Positions 1 through 4,828 of a stretch of 5,535 nucleotides of DNA are shown piece after piece. The translations under genes and the position numbers were made by a program. The notes beneath the pieces are model-generated. The model saw only the letters and a list, made by a program, of their open reading frames with translations, was not told the DNA's origin and did no database searches. Origin of the DNA: an uncultured Bacilli bacterium. GTDB lineage: Bacteria > Bacillota_I > Bacilli_A > RF39 > UBA660. Each line of letters opens with the position of its first letter. Positions within the stretch are counted from its first letter, which is position 1. Location: positions 1 to 5,535 of the forward strand of contig CAKPLX010000068.1 in assembly GCA_934167785.1 (NCBI GenBank), written 5' to 3'.

Positions 1-153
1 CTCTAATAATGCTAAATAGTTTTTACTTACATCTTGTCTCAATTTGATCCACTCTGAAAACTCTGATATAAAAGCTTGAGAATTAATGTCAACATTTTTA
101 ATGTTATTAGCTTGTTTAAATTGTTCTATTAATAAACTTAAATATTTTTCCAT
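1..153 (-). CDS. Partial hypothetical protein, N-terminal 51 codons
   Basis: An open frame starts at an ATG (positions 153-151) and runs off the window edge without a stop. A strong Shine-Dalgarno AGGAGG (166-161) sits 7 nt upstream of the ATG, and the gene begins only 20 nt after the stop of the 416-aa gene, so the two are almost certainly co-transcribed. The visible protein begins MEKYLSLLIEQFKQAN and continues as a charged, Lys/Glu/Asn-rich, probably helical sequence including SEFSEWIKLRQD. It has no signal peptide or membrane segment. I do not recognise the family. The gene call is firm; the function is unknown. Confidence 0.8.
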   Translation of the reverse strand, partial: MEKYLSLLIEQFKQANNIKNVDINSQAFISEFSEWIKLRQDVSKNYLALLE

Positions 154-173
154 TTTTTATCCTCCTATTAAAT

Positions 174-1424
174 TTATTTTTTACTTGGTATCAACACTTT
201 TGTTGGAATTTTATTTAATTCTAATTGTTCTTTTTGTTTTTGTACCATTTCGGCTGTGATTTCACCATTTAGATATTTTGTTCTAGCAAGTACATAGGTT
301 TTGTGAATTAATGGTATATTATTAACTGTTAAATAGTCTATAATAATATCATTATCGGTATTTGTTATTTCTACACCATTTATAGTTGTTTTAGTAGTAT
401 ATATTCCTTTTAAATCTAATGGTGCAAAAGCTGATGGTGTGTTTAATCCATTACCATATATGTATCTTATAATTGTATTCATATCTTGTGGATTATTTCT
501 TTTCATAAAATCTATTAGTACAACGGTAAAGTTATTACTTTTCTTAAATGGTATTCTTTTTGTAAATTCTAACAAATCAAATTGTGTTCCATCTGATAAG
601 ATACCAGTATTAATACCATTTGCTAAATTAGTAATTGTTTCAGCATTTTTTACACAGCGAATTTTATTATTAATTTCTTTCTTTTCTAAAAATTGCCTAT
701 ATAAATCAACATCTAATTCTTCTATTGTTGAAACACAGAAGTTAAATGTGTCTTTATCTAATCCTAATTCTGATAAAAATTCACTTTCTTTATAACTTTC
801 TGATGATTCAATATAGTGTCCTATTGCAAATTTAGCATACTTATAATTTTGTAAATAGTCTTGAATACTTAATACATATCTAACATTATCAATAATACCT
901 TTAGCTTCATATTCTTTAAATTTAGCGTATAATAAATCAAAGTTATCAAGTGCAATTCTAGCCGAACTTAAACGCTCATCTTTTTTACCATATTTGTTAA
1001 ATAAGGCATAAGATTTTCTAAATTCTTCAGCACTTTTAAATAGTGATAATAATTGTTCTACTTTAGCATAATCTTTAGCTTCAGAATTCATAATTTCAAA
1101 TACTGAATTTATTTTTTTTAATCTTAATGCAATTTCTTCTAAAGTACATTTATAAGGATTTTTAGCACTTTTAAATAAACCTTTAGCTTCATAATTTCTA
1201 TAAACTCTTATTAATTCTTTAAGTTTTTCTACTTGTTCCAATTCCAAAGTATTATAAAGATCTCTATTACTTATCAAACTATGTAGATTACAAAAAGAAT
1301 ATAATTTTATAGCTTTTTCTTCTTCACTTAAATTGGAATTAATTATATTAAGCATATAATTAATATCCTTCATAGTAATTAATCCACTATTATAACCGTA
1401 GTTAAATTTTGTTCTTCCTTCCAT
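174..1424 (-). CDS. Hypothetical 416-aa helical protein, possibly HTH-containing
   Basis: The start is an ATG (1424-1422) preceded at 8 nt by a G-rich Shine-Dalgarno AGGGGG (1438-1433); the stop is TAA. No signal peptide or transmembrane segment is visible, so it is probably cytoplasmic. Residues about 30-250 are charged and helical. A short motif recurs: NYEAKGLF at 77-84 and EYEAKGII at 171-178, 94 residues apart, which hints at two related helical units. Two segments look weakly like helix-turn-helix regions: residues 207-245 (SEFLSELGLDKDTFNFCVS followed by an acidic helix) and 355-388 (DNDIIIDYLTVNNIPLIHKT followed by a basic helix). The C-terminus is basic (PTKVLIPSKK). I recognise no named family; a nucleic-acid-binding role is inference only. 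It is the first gene after the promoter/terminator leader at 1439-1554, and the partial gene at 153 follows closely, so these two form the downstream unit. Confidence 0.9.
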   Translation of the reverse strand: MEGRTKFNYGYNSGLITMKDINYMLNIINSNLSEEEKAIKLYSFCNLHSLISNRDLYNTLELEQVEKLKELIRVYRNYEAKGLFKSAKNPYKCTLEEIALRLKKINSVFEIMNSEAKDYAKVEQLLSLFKSAEEFRKSYALFNKYGKKDERLSSARIALDNFDLLYAKFKEYEAKGIIDNVRYVLSIQDYLQNYKYAKFAIGHYIESSESYKESEFLSELGLDKDTFNFCVSTIEELDVDLYRQFLEKKEINNKIRCVKNAETITNLANGINTGILSDGTQFDLLEFTKRIPFKKSNNFTVVLIDFMKRNNPQDMNTIIRYIYGNGLNTPSAFAPLDLKGIYTTKTTINGVEITNTDNDIIIDYLTVNNIPLIHKTYVLARTKYLNGEITAEMVQKQKEQLELNKIPTKVLIPSKK

Positions 1425-1432
1425 TTTAAATT

Positions 1433-1438
1433 CCCCCT
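1433..1438 (-). promoter_or_regulatory. Unusual Shine-Dalgarno directly abutting a terminator
   Basis: AGGGGG lies 8 nt before the ATG of the 416-aa gene. It differs from the AGGAGG used by most neighbours at one base, giving weaker expected pairing to the 16S tail. It begins at the base next to the last U of the intrinsic terminator (1439), so terminated RNA excludes it and read-through RNA includes it. This ties translation of the 416-aa gene to the terminator's state. Confidence 0.65.
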
Positions 1439-1469
1439 AAAAAAATCTCATTGTAGATACAATGAGATT
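1439..1469 (-). terminator. Strong Rho-independent terminator, minus strand
   Basis: On the minus strand, AATCTCATTGTA (1469-1458) and TACAATGAGATT (1455-1444) form a perfect 12-bp inverted repeat around a 2-nt centre, so the innermost pairs must open to make a loop. An uninterrupted U tract follows (to 1439). There is no equivalent T tract on the plus-strand side, so it acts on leftward transcription. It ends transcription from the 114-aa gene and upstream. It also lies downstream of the consensus promoter at 1526-1554, so it can stop RNA started there before the 416-aa gene. Confidence 0.85.
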
Positions 1470-1520
1470 ACTATTATGCTTATTTAGTTATTTTGCAACC
1501 CCCCCATTGTTTCACAACTG
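1439..1520 (-). promoter_or_regulatory. Leader with possible attenuator, or ~80-nt small RNA
   Basis: RNA predicted to start near 1519-1520 would run about 80 nt to the terminator U tract. It contains a G7 run (1505-1499), an AU-rich middle, and the terminator hairpin. The segment ACAAUGGGG (1510-1502) can pair over 9 bp, two of them G-U, with UCUCAUUGU (1467-1459), which is the 5' arm of the terminator. Forming that helix would break the terminator, which is the logic of an antiterminator. Only tiny ORFs without a Shine-Dalgarno lie inside it (a GTG ORF of 11 codons from 1515 and an ATG ORF of 7 codons from 1507). It matches no riboswitch or T-box I recognise, and T-box length and features are absent. 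The alternative is a stand-alone small RNA ending at the terminator. The layout is seen in the sequence; the regulation is inferred. Confidence 0.5.
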
Positions 1521-1525
1521 GTTAA

Positions 1526-1554
1526 ATTATAGCACATTTAAGGGGTTTTGTCAA
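1526..1554 (-). promoter_or_regulatory. Consensus sigma-A promoter with extended -10
   Basis: The minus strand reads TTGACA (1554-1549), a 17-bp spacer, then TATAAT (1531-1526), with TGC directly before the -10 to give an extended TGn motif. Both hexamers match the vegetative sigma-A consensus exactly at the ideal spacing. Transcription should start near 1519-1520. The -35 begins 15 nt past the stop of the 114-aa gene. A second TTGACA lies 10 bp upstream (1564-1559). It drives the leader at 1439-1520 and, if the terminator is passed, the 416-aa gene and the partial gene beyond it. Confidence 0.88.
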
Positions 1555-1568
1555 ATTGTGTCAATATT

Positions 1569-1913
1569 CTAACGACCTTTTCCTTGACTTAATGAACTGT
1601 TTTCAGCAAGTTTTGATTCAATTTTTTTCTTTAATGCTTCAAGTTCTTTCTTTTGTTGAGCTCTTTCTTCAGCTTTTTTTAAACTATCTGGAATTGGTAA
1701 ATGATTTTCTTCGTAAAACCTTCTATCAGAAACTCTTTCAAATCTATCATCTGTATAATTTCGCGTTTGTTGTTCTGCTTTTATCTTTTTTTGAATTTCA
1801 CTAGCTTTTCTTTGTATTGTCGTATCTCTAGTAAATGGACTAACCTTATTATAATCAATGTCTTCCACTTTATCTAATATTTCTTCTTTTAACTTTTGAT
1901 TTTCATTTTCCAC
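1569..1913 (-). CDS. Hypothetical 114-aa charged coiled-coil protein, GTG start
   Basis: The start is GTG (1913-1911); no internal Met codon exists in the frame, and an AGGAG Shine-Dalgarno (1927-1923) sits 9 nt upstream, so the GTG is well supported. The stop is TAG. The protein is extremely hydrophilic. Residues 1-20 are acidic, 25-65 are rich in Arg, Lys and Gln (including RNYTDDRFERVSDRRFYEEN), and 76-104 form a Lys/Glu/Ala helix likely to be a coiled coil (AEERAQQKKELEALKKKIES). The tail is SSLSQGKGR. There is no signal peptide or membrane helix. It starts 18 nt after the stop of the 90-aa gene and is the last gene before the terminator at 1439-1469. The family is unrecognised. Confidence 0.85.
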   Translation of the reverse strand: MENENQKLKEEILDKVEDIDYNKVSPFTRDTTIQRKASEIQKKIKAEQQTRNYTDDRFERVSDRRFYEENHLPIPDSLKKAEERAQQKKELEALKKKIESKLAENSSLSQGKGR

Positions 1914-1922
1914 AATAATATT

Positions 1923-1927
1923 CTCCT
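1923..1927 (-). promoter_or_regulatory. Shine-Dalgarno fixing the GTG start
   Basis: AGGAG within AAAGGAGAA lies 9 nt upstream of the GTG at 1913, in the 18-nt gap after the preceding stop codon. It decides the start of the 114-aa gene because there is no ATG alternative in that frame. Confidence 0.75.
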
Positions 1928-1931
1928 TTCT

Positions 1932-2204
1932 TTATTTTGATCTAGAATGACTTTCTTCAGCTTGAAAAGTTTTTACTAATTCTAATATCATTGGATAATC
2001 AACTTCAGGGTGTAATTGCATAAAACTTTTTCCAACTTTTCTATAAATAGCGCTTCCTTCTTTCATTCCTCTATAAGCTAATACTGCCATAACTTGTTTA
2101 GCTTCTTCGGCTTGCTTACTGCCTTTTTGAACTTGTCTTTGTTCTACTATATAATTGCCTTCACTAATGCCAACTAAAATATCAACCAATTCTGATTCAT
2201 ACAT
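1932..2204 (-). CDS. Hypothetical 90-aa soluble protein
   Basis: The start is an ATG (2204-2202) 7 nt after a perfect AGGAGGT Shine-Dalgarno (2218-2212); the stop is TAA. The first 20 residues are acidic and amphipathic (ESELVDILVGISEGNY). Residues 21-60 are basic and helical (EQRQVQKGSKQAEEAKQ, then AYRGMKEGSAIYRKVGKSFM). Residues 61-82 are amphipathic (LHPEVDYPMILELVKTF). It ends in QAEESHSRSK, a tail resembling that of the 338-aa protein of the same cluster (QAESHKKK). No signal peptide, membrane helix or recognised motif is present. It sits 52 nt after the 292-aa gene, with a possible promoter in the gap, and 18 nt before the 114-aa gene, so those two small genes are co-transcribed. Confidence 0.85.
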   Translation of the reverse strand: MYESELVDILVGISEGNYIVEQRQVQKGSKQAEEAKQVMAVLAYRGMKEGSAIYRKVGKSFMQLHPEVDYPMILELVKTFQAEESHSRSK

Positions 2205-2225
2205 AAACGATACCTCCTCATATAT

Positions 2226-2254
2226 ATTATAAATTATTTTACATCTTTTTACAA
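2226..2254 (-). promoter_or_regulatory. Possible promoter for the 90-aa and 114-aa genes
   Basis: In the 52-nt gap after the 292-aa gene the minus strand has TATAAT (2231-2226) with TTGTAA (2254-2249, 4 of 6 to consensus) 17 bp upstream. The -10 ends 8 nt before AGGAGG core bases, so the leader would be very short. Base composition is so AT-rich that chance TATAAT boxes are expected. The similar layout upstream of the 338-aa and 229-aa genes adds some weight. Confidence 0.4.
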
Positions 2255-2256
2255 TA

Positions 2257-3135
2257 TTAATGGCTCATCTTATGTTTATAAGGGCCTAAAATGTCTAATA
2301 TTTCAGCCATACCTGTCTTAGTAGATACTTCTAAATCACGATCCATATCGTAATAATAGTTATAATACTCTCTTAATAATTCTTGTAATCTTTCAGTATC
2401 TAATTTTTCATTGTTATTAATTTTTATTTTAATTGAATTGAATAAAAATTGTAATACATTATTAGGATTAAGTTTTTTATTTGGATCCAACATATTATCA
2501 TATTCAACTATCAATCCAACCAATTCATTATCATTAGGATTAAATGTATTTATTATCTCATCAGTTAGCCATTCTTCTTTTGAAATATATAAACTAAATA
2601 AGTCCTTTATATCTAAATTTGTTAAAATCATAAATAACTGAATTATATATTCAAAATCTTTTGAATAACCTCTAAAATTATCTTCCAATATTAATGATGT
2701 TAGATATTCTGTAAATGCTTCATTTAATCCTCTACCATACATATAATTTTTTTCTTTGTTAAGTTGTAATAGTCCATGTTTTTCACCATTTTCAGATATG
2801 ATGTGTAACATTTCGTGAATTAAGTTATGAAAATCATTAATATCAAAATTTATATCATTTCTAAAATAAATAATACCTCCATATACAAAAGCAGCTGGTA
2901 AAAAACCTTTGCCATTACTTTCATAAAATTTATCTTTAAAATTAGGACTTGATAATAACTCTATTTTCATATTTGATATTTTATCATTAATTATTTTATA
3001 TTGTTCTTCATCTGAAATATAACTTTTTAATTGTGAAAATAAAATGTTTTTAGCGAAATCAACAACTTGTTTATTTATACTCCCATTTGTTGTATTTGTT
3101 AAATTTTTTAATTCTTCATTGTTAACTAAACTCAT
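2257..3135 (-). CDS. Putative zinc metallopeptidase (HExxH), 292 aa
   Basis: The start is an ATG (3135-3133) overlapping the TGA stop of the 145-aa gene by 4 nt (ATGA); the ribosome site is weak (AGGCGGTG), so coupling is likely. The stop is TAA. Residues 107-111 are HEMLH in the context NLIHEMLHIISENGEKHG, the zinc-binding HExxH signature: two His ligands and a catalytic Glu. Downstream GLNEAFTEYLTSLI at 137-150 supplies Glu139 or Glu143, 28 or 32 residues after the second His, as in gluzincins where a Glu is the third ligand. Before it, FLPAAFVYGGIIYFRND (78-94) looks like the edge beta strand that usually precedes the active-site helix. The rest is helical with an acidic C-terminal half and a tail KHKMSH. 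No signal peptide is visible, so it is probably intracellular. The substrate is unknown, and the family is not one I can name. Confidence 0.85.
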   Translation of the reverse strand: MSLVNNEELKNLTNTTNGSINKQVVDFAKNILFSQLKSYISDEEQYKIINDKISNMKIELLSSPNFKDKFYESNGKGFLPAAFVYGGIIYFRNDINFDINDFHNLIHEMLHIISENGEKHGLLQLNKEKNYMYGRGLNEAFTEYLTSLILEDNFRGYSKDFEYIIQLFMILTNLDIKDLFSLYISKEEWLTDEIINTFNPNDNELVGLIVEYDNMLDPNKKLNPNNVLQFLFNSIKIKINNNEKLDTERLQELLREYYNYYYDMDRDLEVSTKTGMAEILDILGPYKHKMSH

Positions 3136-3569
3136 TTATTTTCACCGCCTAAATAATCATCTAAATTAAATGTAAATTCAATCATTCCAGAATAGTCATT
3201 TTCGTCATAACTATAATCAGTATAAAATGTTAAAAAGATAATAAATCTATTTTTTAAATACCTAGTTATTTTAATATCCATTTCTGGCTCAACACCATTT
3301 AATCCTTTAACATTTAACCAAGTTTCACCACCAAAAATATAATCTTTAAAATCTATAGTTTCATTCATTGGTATTTCTAATAATTTTTCCAATTTACAAT
3401 TTAAATCAAATCCAAATGAATAATCATCCCCGGAAATATCAAAAGTTAAGGTATTAAATTTCTCAAATGATACTTTTTTGCCATTTTCATATTGACTTTG
3501 TTCTTGCGTAGCTAAATTAATAGTAACTTTTTCATTATTAACTTTTTCTAATTTTGCTATTTTAAACAT
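3132..3569 (-). CDS. Hypothetical 145-aa acidic, probably all-beta protein
   Basis: The start is an ATG (3569-3567) 7 nt after AAGGAGGT (3584-3577), one of the best Shine-Dalgarno sites in the window; the stop TGA overlaps the next start as ATGA. The sequence alternates hydrophobic and polar residues in short strands (KVTINLAT, LTFDISGDDYSFGFDL, MDIKITRYL, RFIIFLTFYTDYSYD, MIEFTFNLDDYL), suggesting a beta sandwich or barrel. Asp/Glu are abundant, with clusters near 120-140. There are no predicted membrane segments, signal peptide or catalytic motif. Translational coupling to the HExxH protein, with a second HExxH gene 28 nt upstream, makes a partner, inhibitor or substrate of the peptidases a reasonable guess, but nothing in the sequence proves it. 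The family is unrecognised. Confidence 0.85.
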   Translation of the reverse strand: MFKIAKLEKVNNEKVTINLATQEQSQYENGKKVSFEKFNTLTFDISGDDYSFGFDLNCKLEKLLEIPMNETIDFKDYIFGGETWLNVKGLNGVEPEMDIKITRYLKNRFIIFLTFYTDYSYDENDYSGMIEFTFNLDDYLGGENK

Positions 3570-3597
3570 AAAATCGACCTCCTTAATTTTTAATATT

Positions 3598-4614
3598 TTA
3601 TTTTTTCTTATGTGATTCAGCTTGTTCTTGTGGGGTATATGTACTTAAAAATTGTGATATTAATTGTCTTTTCTCATTATCTACAACAAATTTGCCAAAT
3701 TCTTTAAAATTGCCGTCAGATTCAGCTAATGCTAAGAAGTTATCTATATCAAATCCGGTCATATATTTTCTCTGAAGATGTAATGATAATTTAAAATATT
3801 TTTCTGGGTGTATTTCATAACCAGACTCTGTTTCTTTTCCAGATAAAATAGTTTGTTTATCTGGATTATCTTTATATGCCATTAAGTCAACACAATAAAT
3901 ATAATCTAATACTAATAATAATCCTTCAAAATCATAAGGTAATTTATATTTTGCTCTTGCTTCATTATACTTTCTTTCTAAATCTTTTAATCCTTCATTA
4001 TTTTTATATAAAAAGTTTATTGATACAAAGTAATCTTTTGATACATCTATCATAATTGCTAGTTTGTTTAATAAAGTATCATACATTTCATAGTTGTGTA
4101 AATTTGATATAACTGTTCCATTATTTATCATTCTTAAGTTTTCAGATGGAATTCTTTTTTCATCAAAAGATACTCCGTGAATTTCTGAATAAATTTTTTC
4201 AGCAAAATACTGTGTTTGTGCTTCCATTATCAATCTTCCAATATTACTTTCTTGATTAATTCCAACTTCATTATTTTGAGGATTTGTTTGAACTGCGTGA
4301 TGTAATTCGTGATAAATTGTAATTTCTTTAAGTGGCTCTTCTAAATTGCCTCGTATATATATTGTTTTTGTATCTGGATCTCTCAATCCCTTTGTATCTG
4401 GTCCATTTTCCAAATACACTCTATGATTTTCATCATAAAATTCAACTTTACTTGCATATCGTATAGCATTATCTATTAAATCTTCTAACGTAATACCATT
4501 TGGAATTAATCCGTCTTTTACCAAAACATAGAAGTAATTTGTAAAATACATTAGGGTTTGATTATCTAAATTATTATTTTTATCACTGATTAACTTCTTT
4601 ATTTTCTCATACAT
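3598..4614 (-). CDS. Putative zinc metallopeptidase (HExxH), 338 aa
   Basis: I place the start at the ATG 4614-4612 (MYEKIKKL), 8 nt after the GGAGG core. An in-frame TTG at 4629 would lie inside that Shine-Dalgarno and is rejected. The stop is TAA. Residues 102-106 are HELHH in ITIYHELHHAVQTNPQNN, an HExxH zinc site. RLIMEAQTQYFAEKIYSEI follows, with Glu131 placed as the likely third zinc ligand 25 residues after the second His (Glu139 is an alternative), so it is gluzincin-like. A strand, KTIYIRGN, precedes the active helix. The C-terminal 200 residues are helical with many aromatics (YKLPYDFEGLLLVLDYIYCV), ending in QAESHKKK. No signal peptide is visible. It shares the layout strand, HExxH, downstream Glu helix with the 292-aa protein but little obvious identity beyond it. 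Next downstream, 28 nt away, is the 145-aa gene. Confidence 0.87.
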   Translation of the reverse strand: MYEKIKKLISDKNNNLDNQTLMYFTNYFYVLVKDGLIPNGITLEDLIDNAIRYASKVEFYDENHRVYLENGPDTKGLRDPDTKTIYIRGNLEEPLKEITIYHELHHAVQTNPQNNEVGINQESNIGRLIMEAQTQYFAEKIYSEIHGVSFDEKRIPSENLRMINNGTVISNLHNYEMYDTLLNKLAIMIDVSKDYFVSINFLYKNNEGLKDLERKYNEARAKYKLPYDFEGLLLVLDYIYCVDLMAYKDNPDKQTILSGKETESGYEIHPEKYFKLSLHLQRKYMTGFDIDNFLALAESDGNFKEFGKFVVDNEKRQLISQFLSTYTPQEQAESHKKK

Positions 4615-4620
4615 TATTAT

Positions 4621-4627
4621 TTCCTCC
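4621..4627 (-). promoter_or_regulatory. Shine-Dalgarno deciding the 338-aa start
   Basis: GGAGGAA (4627-4621) is spaced correctly for the ATG at 4614. The longer frame would start with TTG at 4629-4627, whose last base is part of this site, so the first five codons of that frame are really leader. Confidence 0.85.
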
Positions 4628-4637
4628 AATTAAATAC

Positions 4638-4643
4638 ACTATA
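4638..4643 (-). promoter_or_regulatory. Possible -10 box before the 338-aa gene
   Basis: TATAGT (4643-4638) ends 10 nt before the Shine-Dalgarno core, matching the geometry at the 229-aa and 90-aa genes. No good -35 is present at 16-18 bp (GATACA at 17 bp, 3 of 6). The box touches the left arm of the dyad at 4642-4673, so a regulated promoter is conceivable but unproven. Confidence 0.35.
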
Positions 4644-4673
4644 ATTGTGCTATATTTATTTGTATCACAATTA
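4642..4673 (-). repeat. Inverted repeat, possible operator
   Basis: TAATTGTG (4642-4649) and CACAATTA (4666-4673) are perfect 8-bp inverted arms separated by 16 bp, centre-to-centre 24 bp. It lies in the 70-nt gap between the 47-aa stop and the 338-aa start and overlaps the candidate -10. No U tract follows on the minus strand, so it is not a terminator. It may be a binding site for a dimeric regulator, or chance in AT-rich DNA. Confidence 0.4.
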
Positions 4674-4684
4674 ATTTAGCAACT

Positions 4685-4828
4685 TTAAATTTCTTCCAGT
4701 TCCTCATCGCTTTCATCATTAATTATTTTTAATAACTCATTAATTTTATCTTCTTTTTCGAGAATTTCAATTTTTAATTTTTGAATTATTTGCTTTATTT
4801 TCTCAATATCAACATTATTTTCTTCCAT
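4685..4828 (-). CDS. 47-aa acidic coiled-coil protein
   Basis: I place the start at the ATG 4828-4826 (MEENNVDIEK), preceded by AAGGAGGAA (4846-4838); the longer frame reaching 4891 would begin deep inside the 229-aa gene with no ribosome site. The stop is TAA. Hydrophobic residues follow a near-perfect heptad a/d pattern: I8, I11, I15, L18, I22, K25, I29, L32, I36, with one buried-position Lys. This predicts a leucine-zipper-like coiled coil of about four heptads, then an acidic tail (ESDEELEEI). It overlaps the end of the 229-aa gene by 14 nt, whose own C-terminus is also a coiled coil, so a hetero-oligomer with that protein is plausible. No catalytic motif is present, and it is too small for an enzyme. 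Confidence 0.75.
   Translation of the reverse strand: MEENNVDIEKIKQIIQKLKIEILEKEDKINELLKIINDESDEELEEI

Noticed and set aside
439..795. Plus-strand ORF of 118 codons inside the 416-aa gene
   Set aside because: Hydrophobic shadow of the well-supported minus-strand gene; no Shine-Dalgarno of its own, and the AT-rich antisense reading gives Leu/Ile/Phe-rich junk.
1484..1515. Leader peptide ORFs (GTG, 11 codons; ATG, 7 codons) within the leader
   Set aside because: Neither has a Shine-Dalgarno, the GTG would lie only a few bases from the predicted transcript start, and neither has a run of a single regulatory amino acid codon as in classic attenuation.
1439..1520. Known riboswitch or T-box in the leader
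   Set aside because: The leader is only about 80 nt and I see neither the T-box sequence nor a recognisable conserved core of a common riboswitch class.
1556..1804. Plus-strand ORF of 82 codons opposite the 114-aa gene
   Set aside because: Antisense of Lys/Glu codons reads as Phe/Leu; no ribosome site; starts within the minus-strand promoter region.
2411..2641. Plus-strand ORF of 76 codons inside the 292-aa gene
   Set aside because: Shadow of the HExxH gene with no ribosome site and low-complexity hydrophobic composition.
4615..4629. TTG start five codons upstream for the 338-aa gene
   Set aside because: The TTG overlaps the Shine-Dalgarno that serves the ATG at 4614; nothing upstream supports the TTG.
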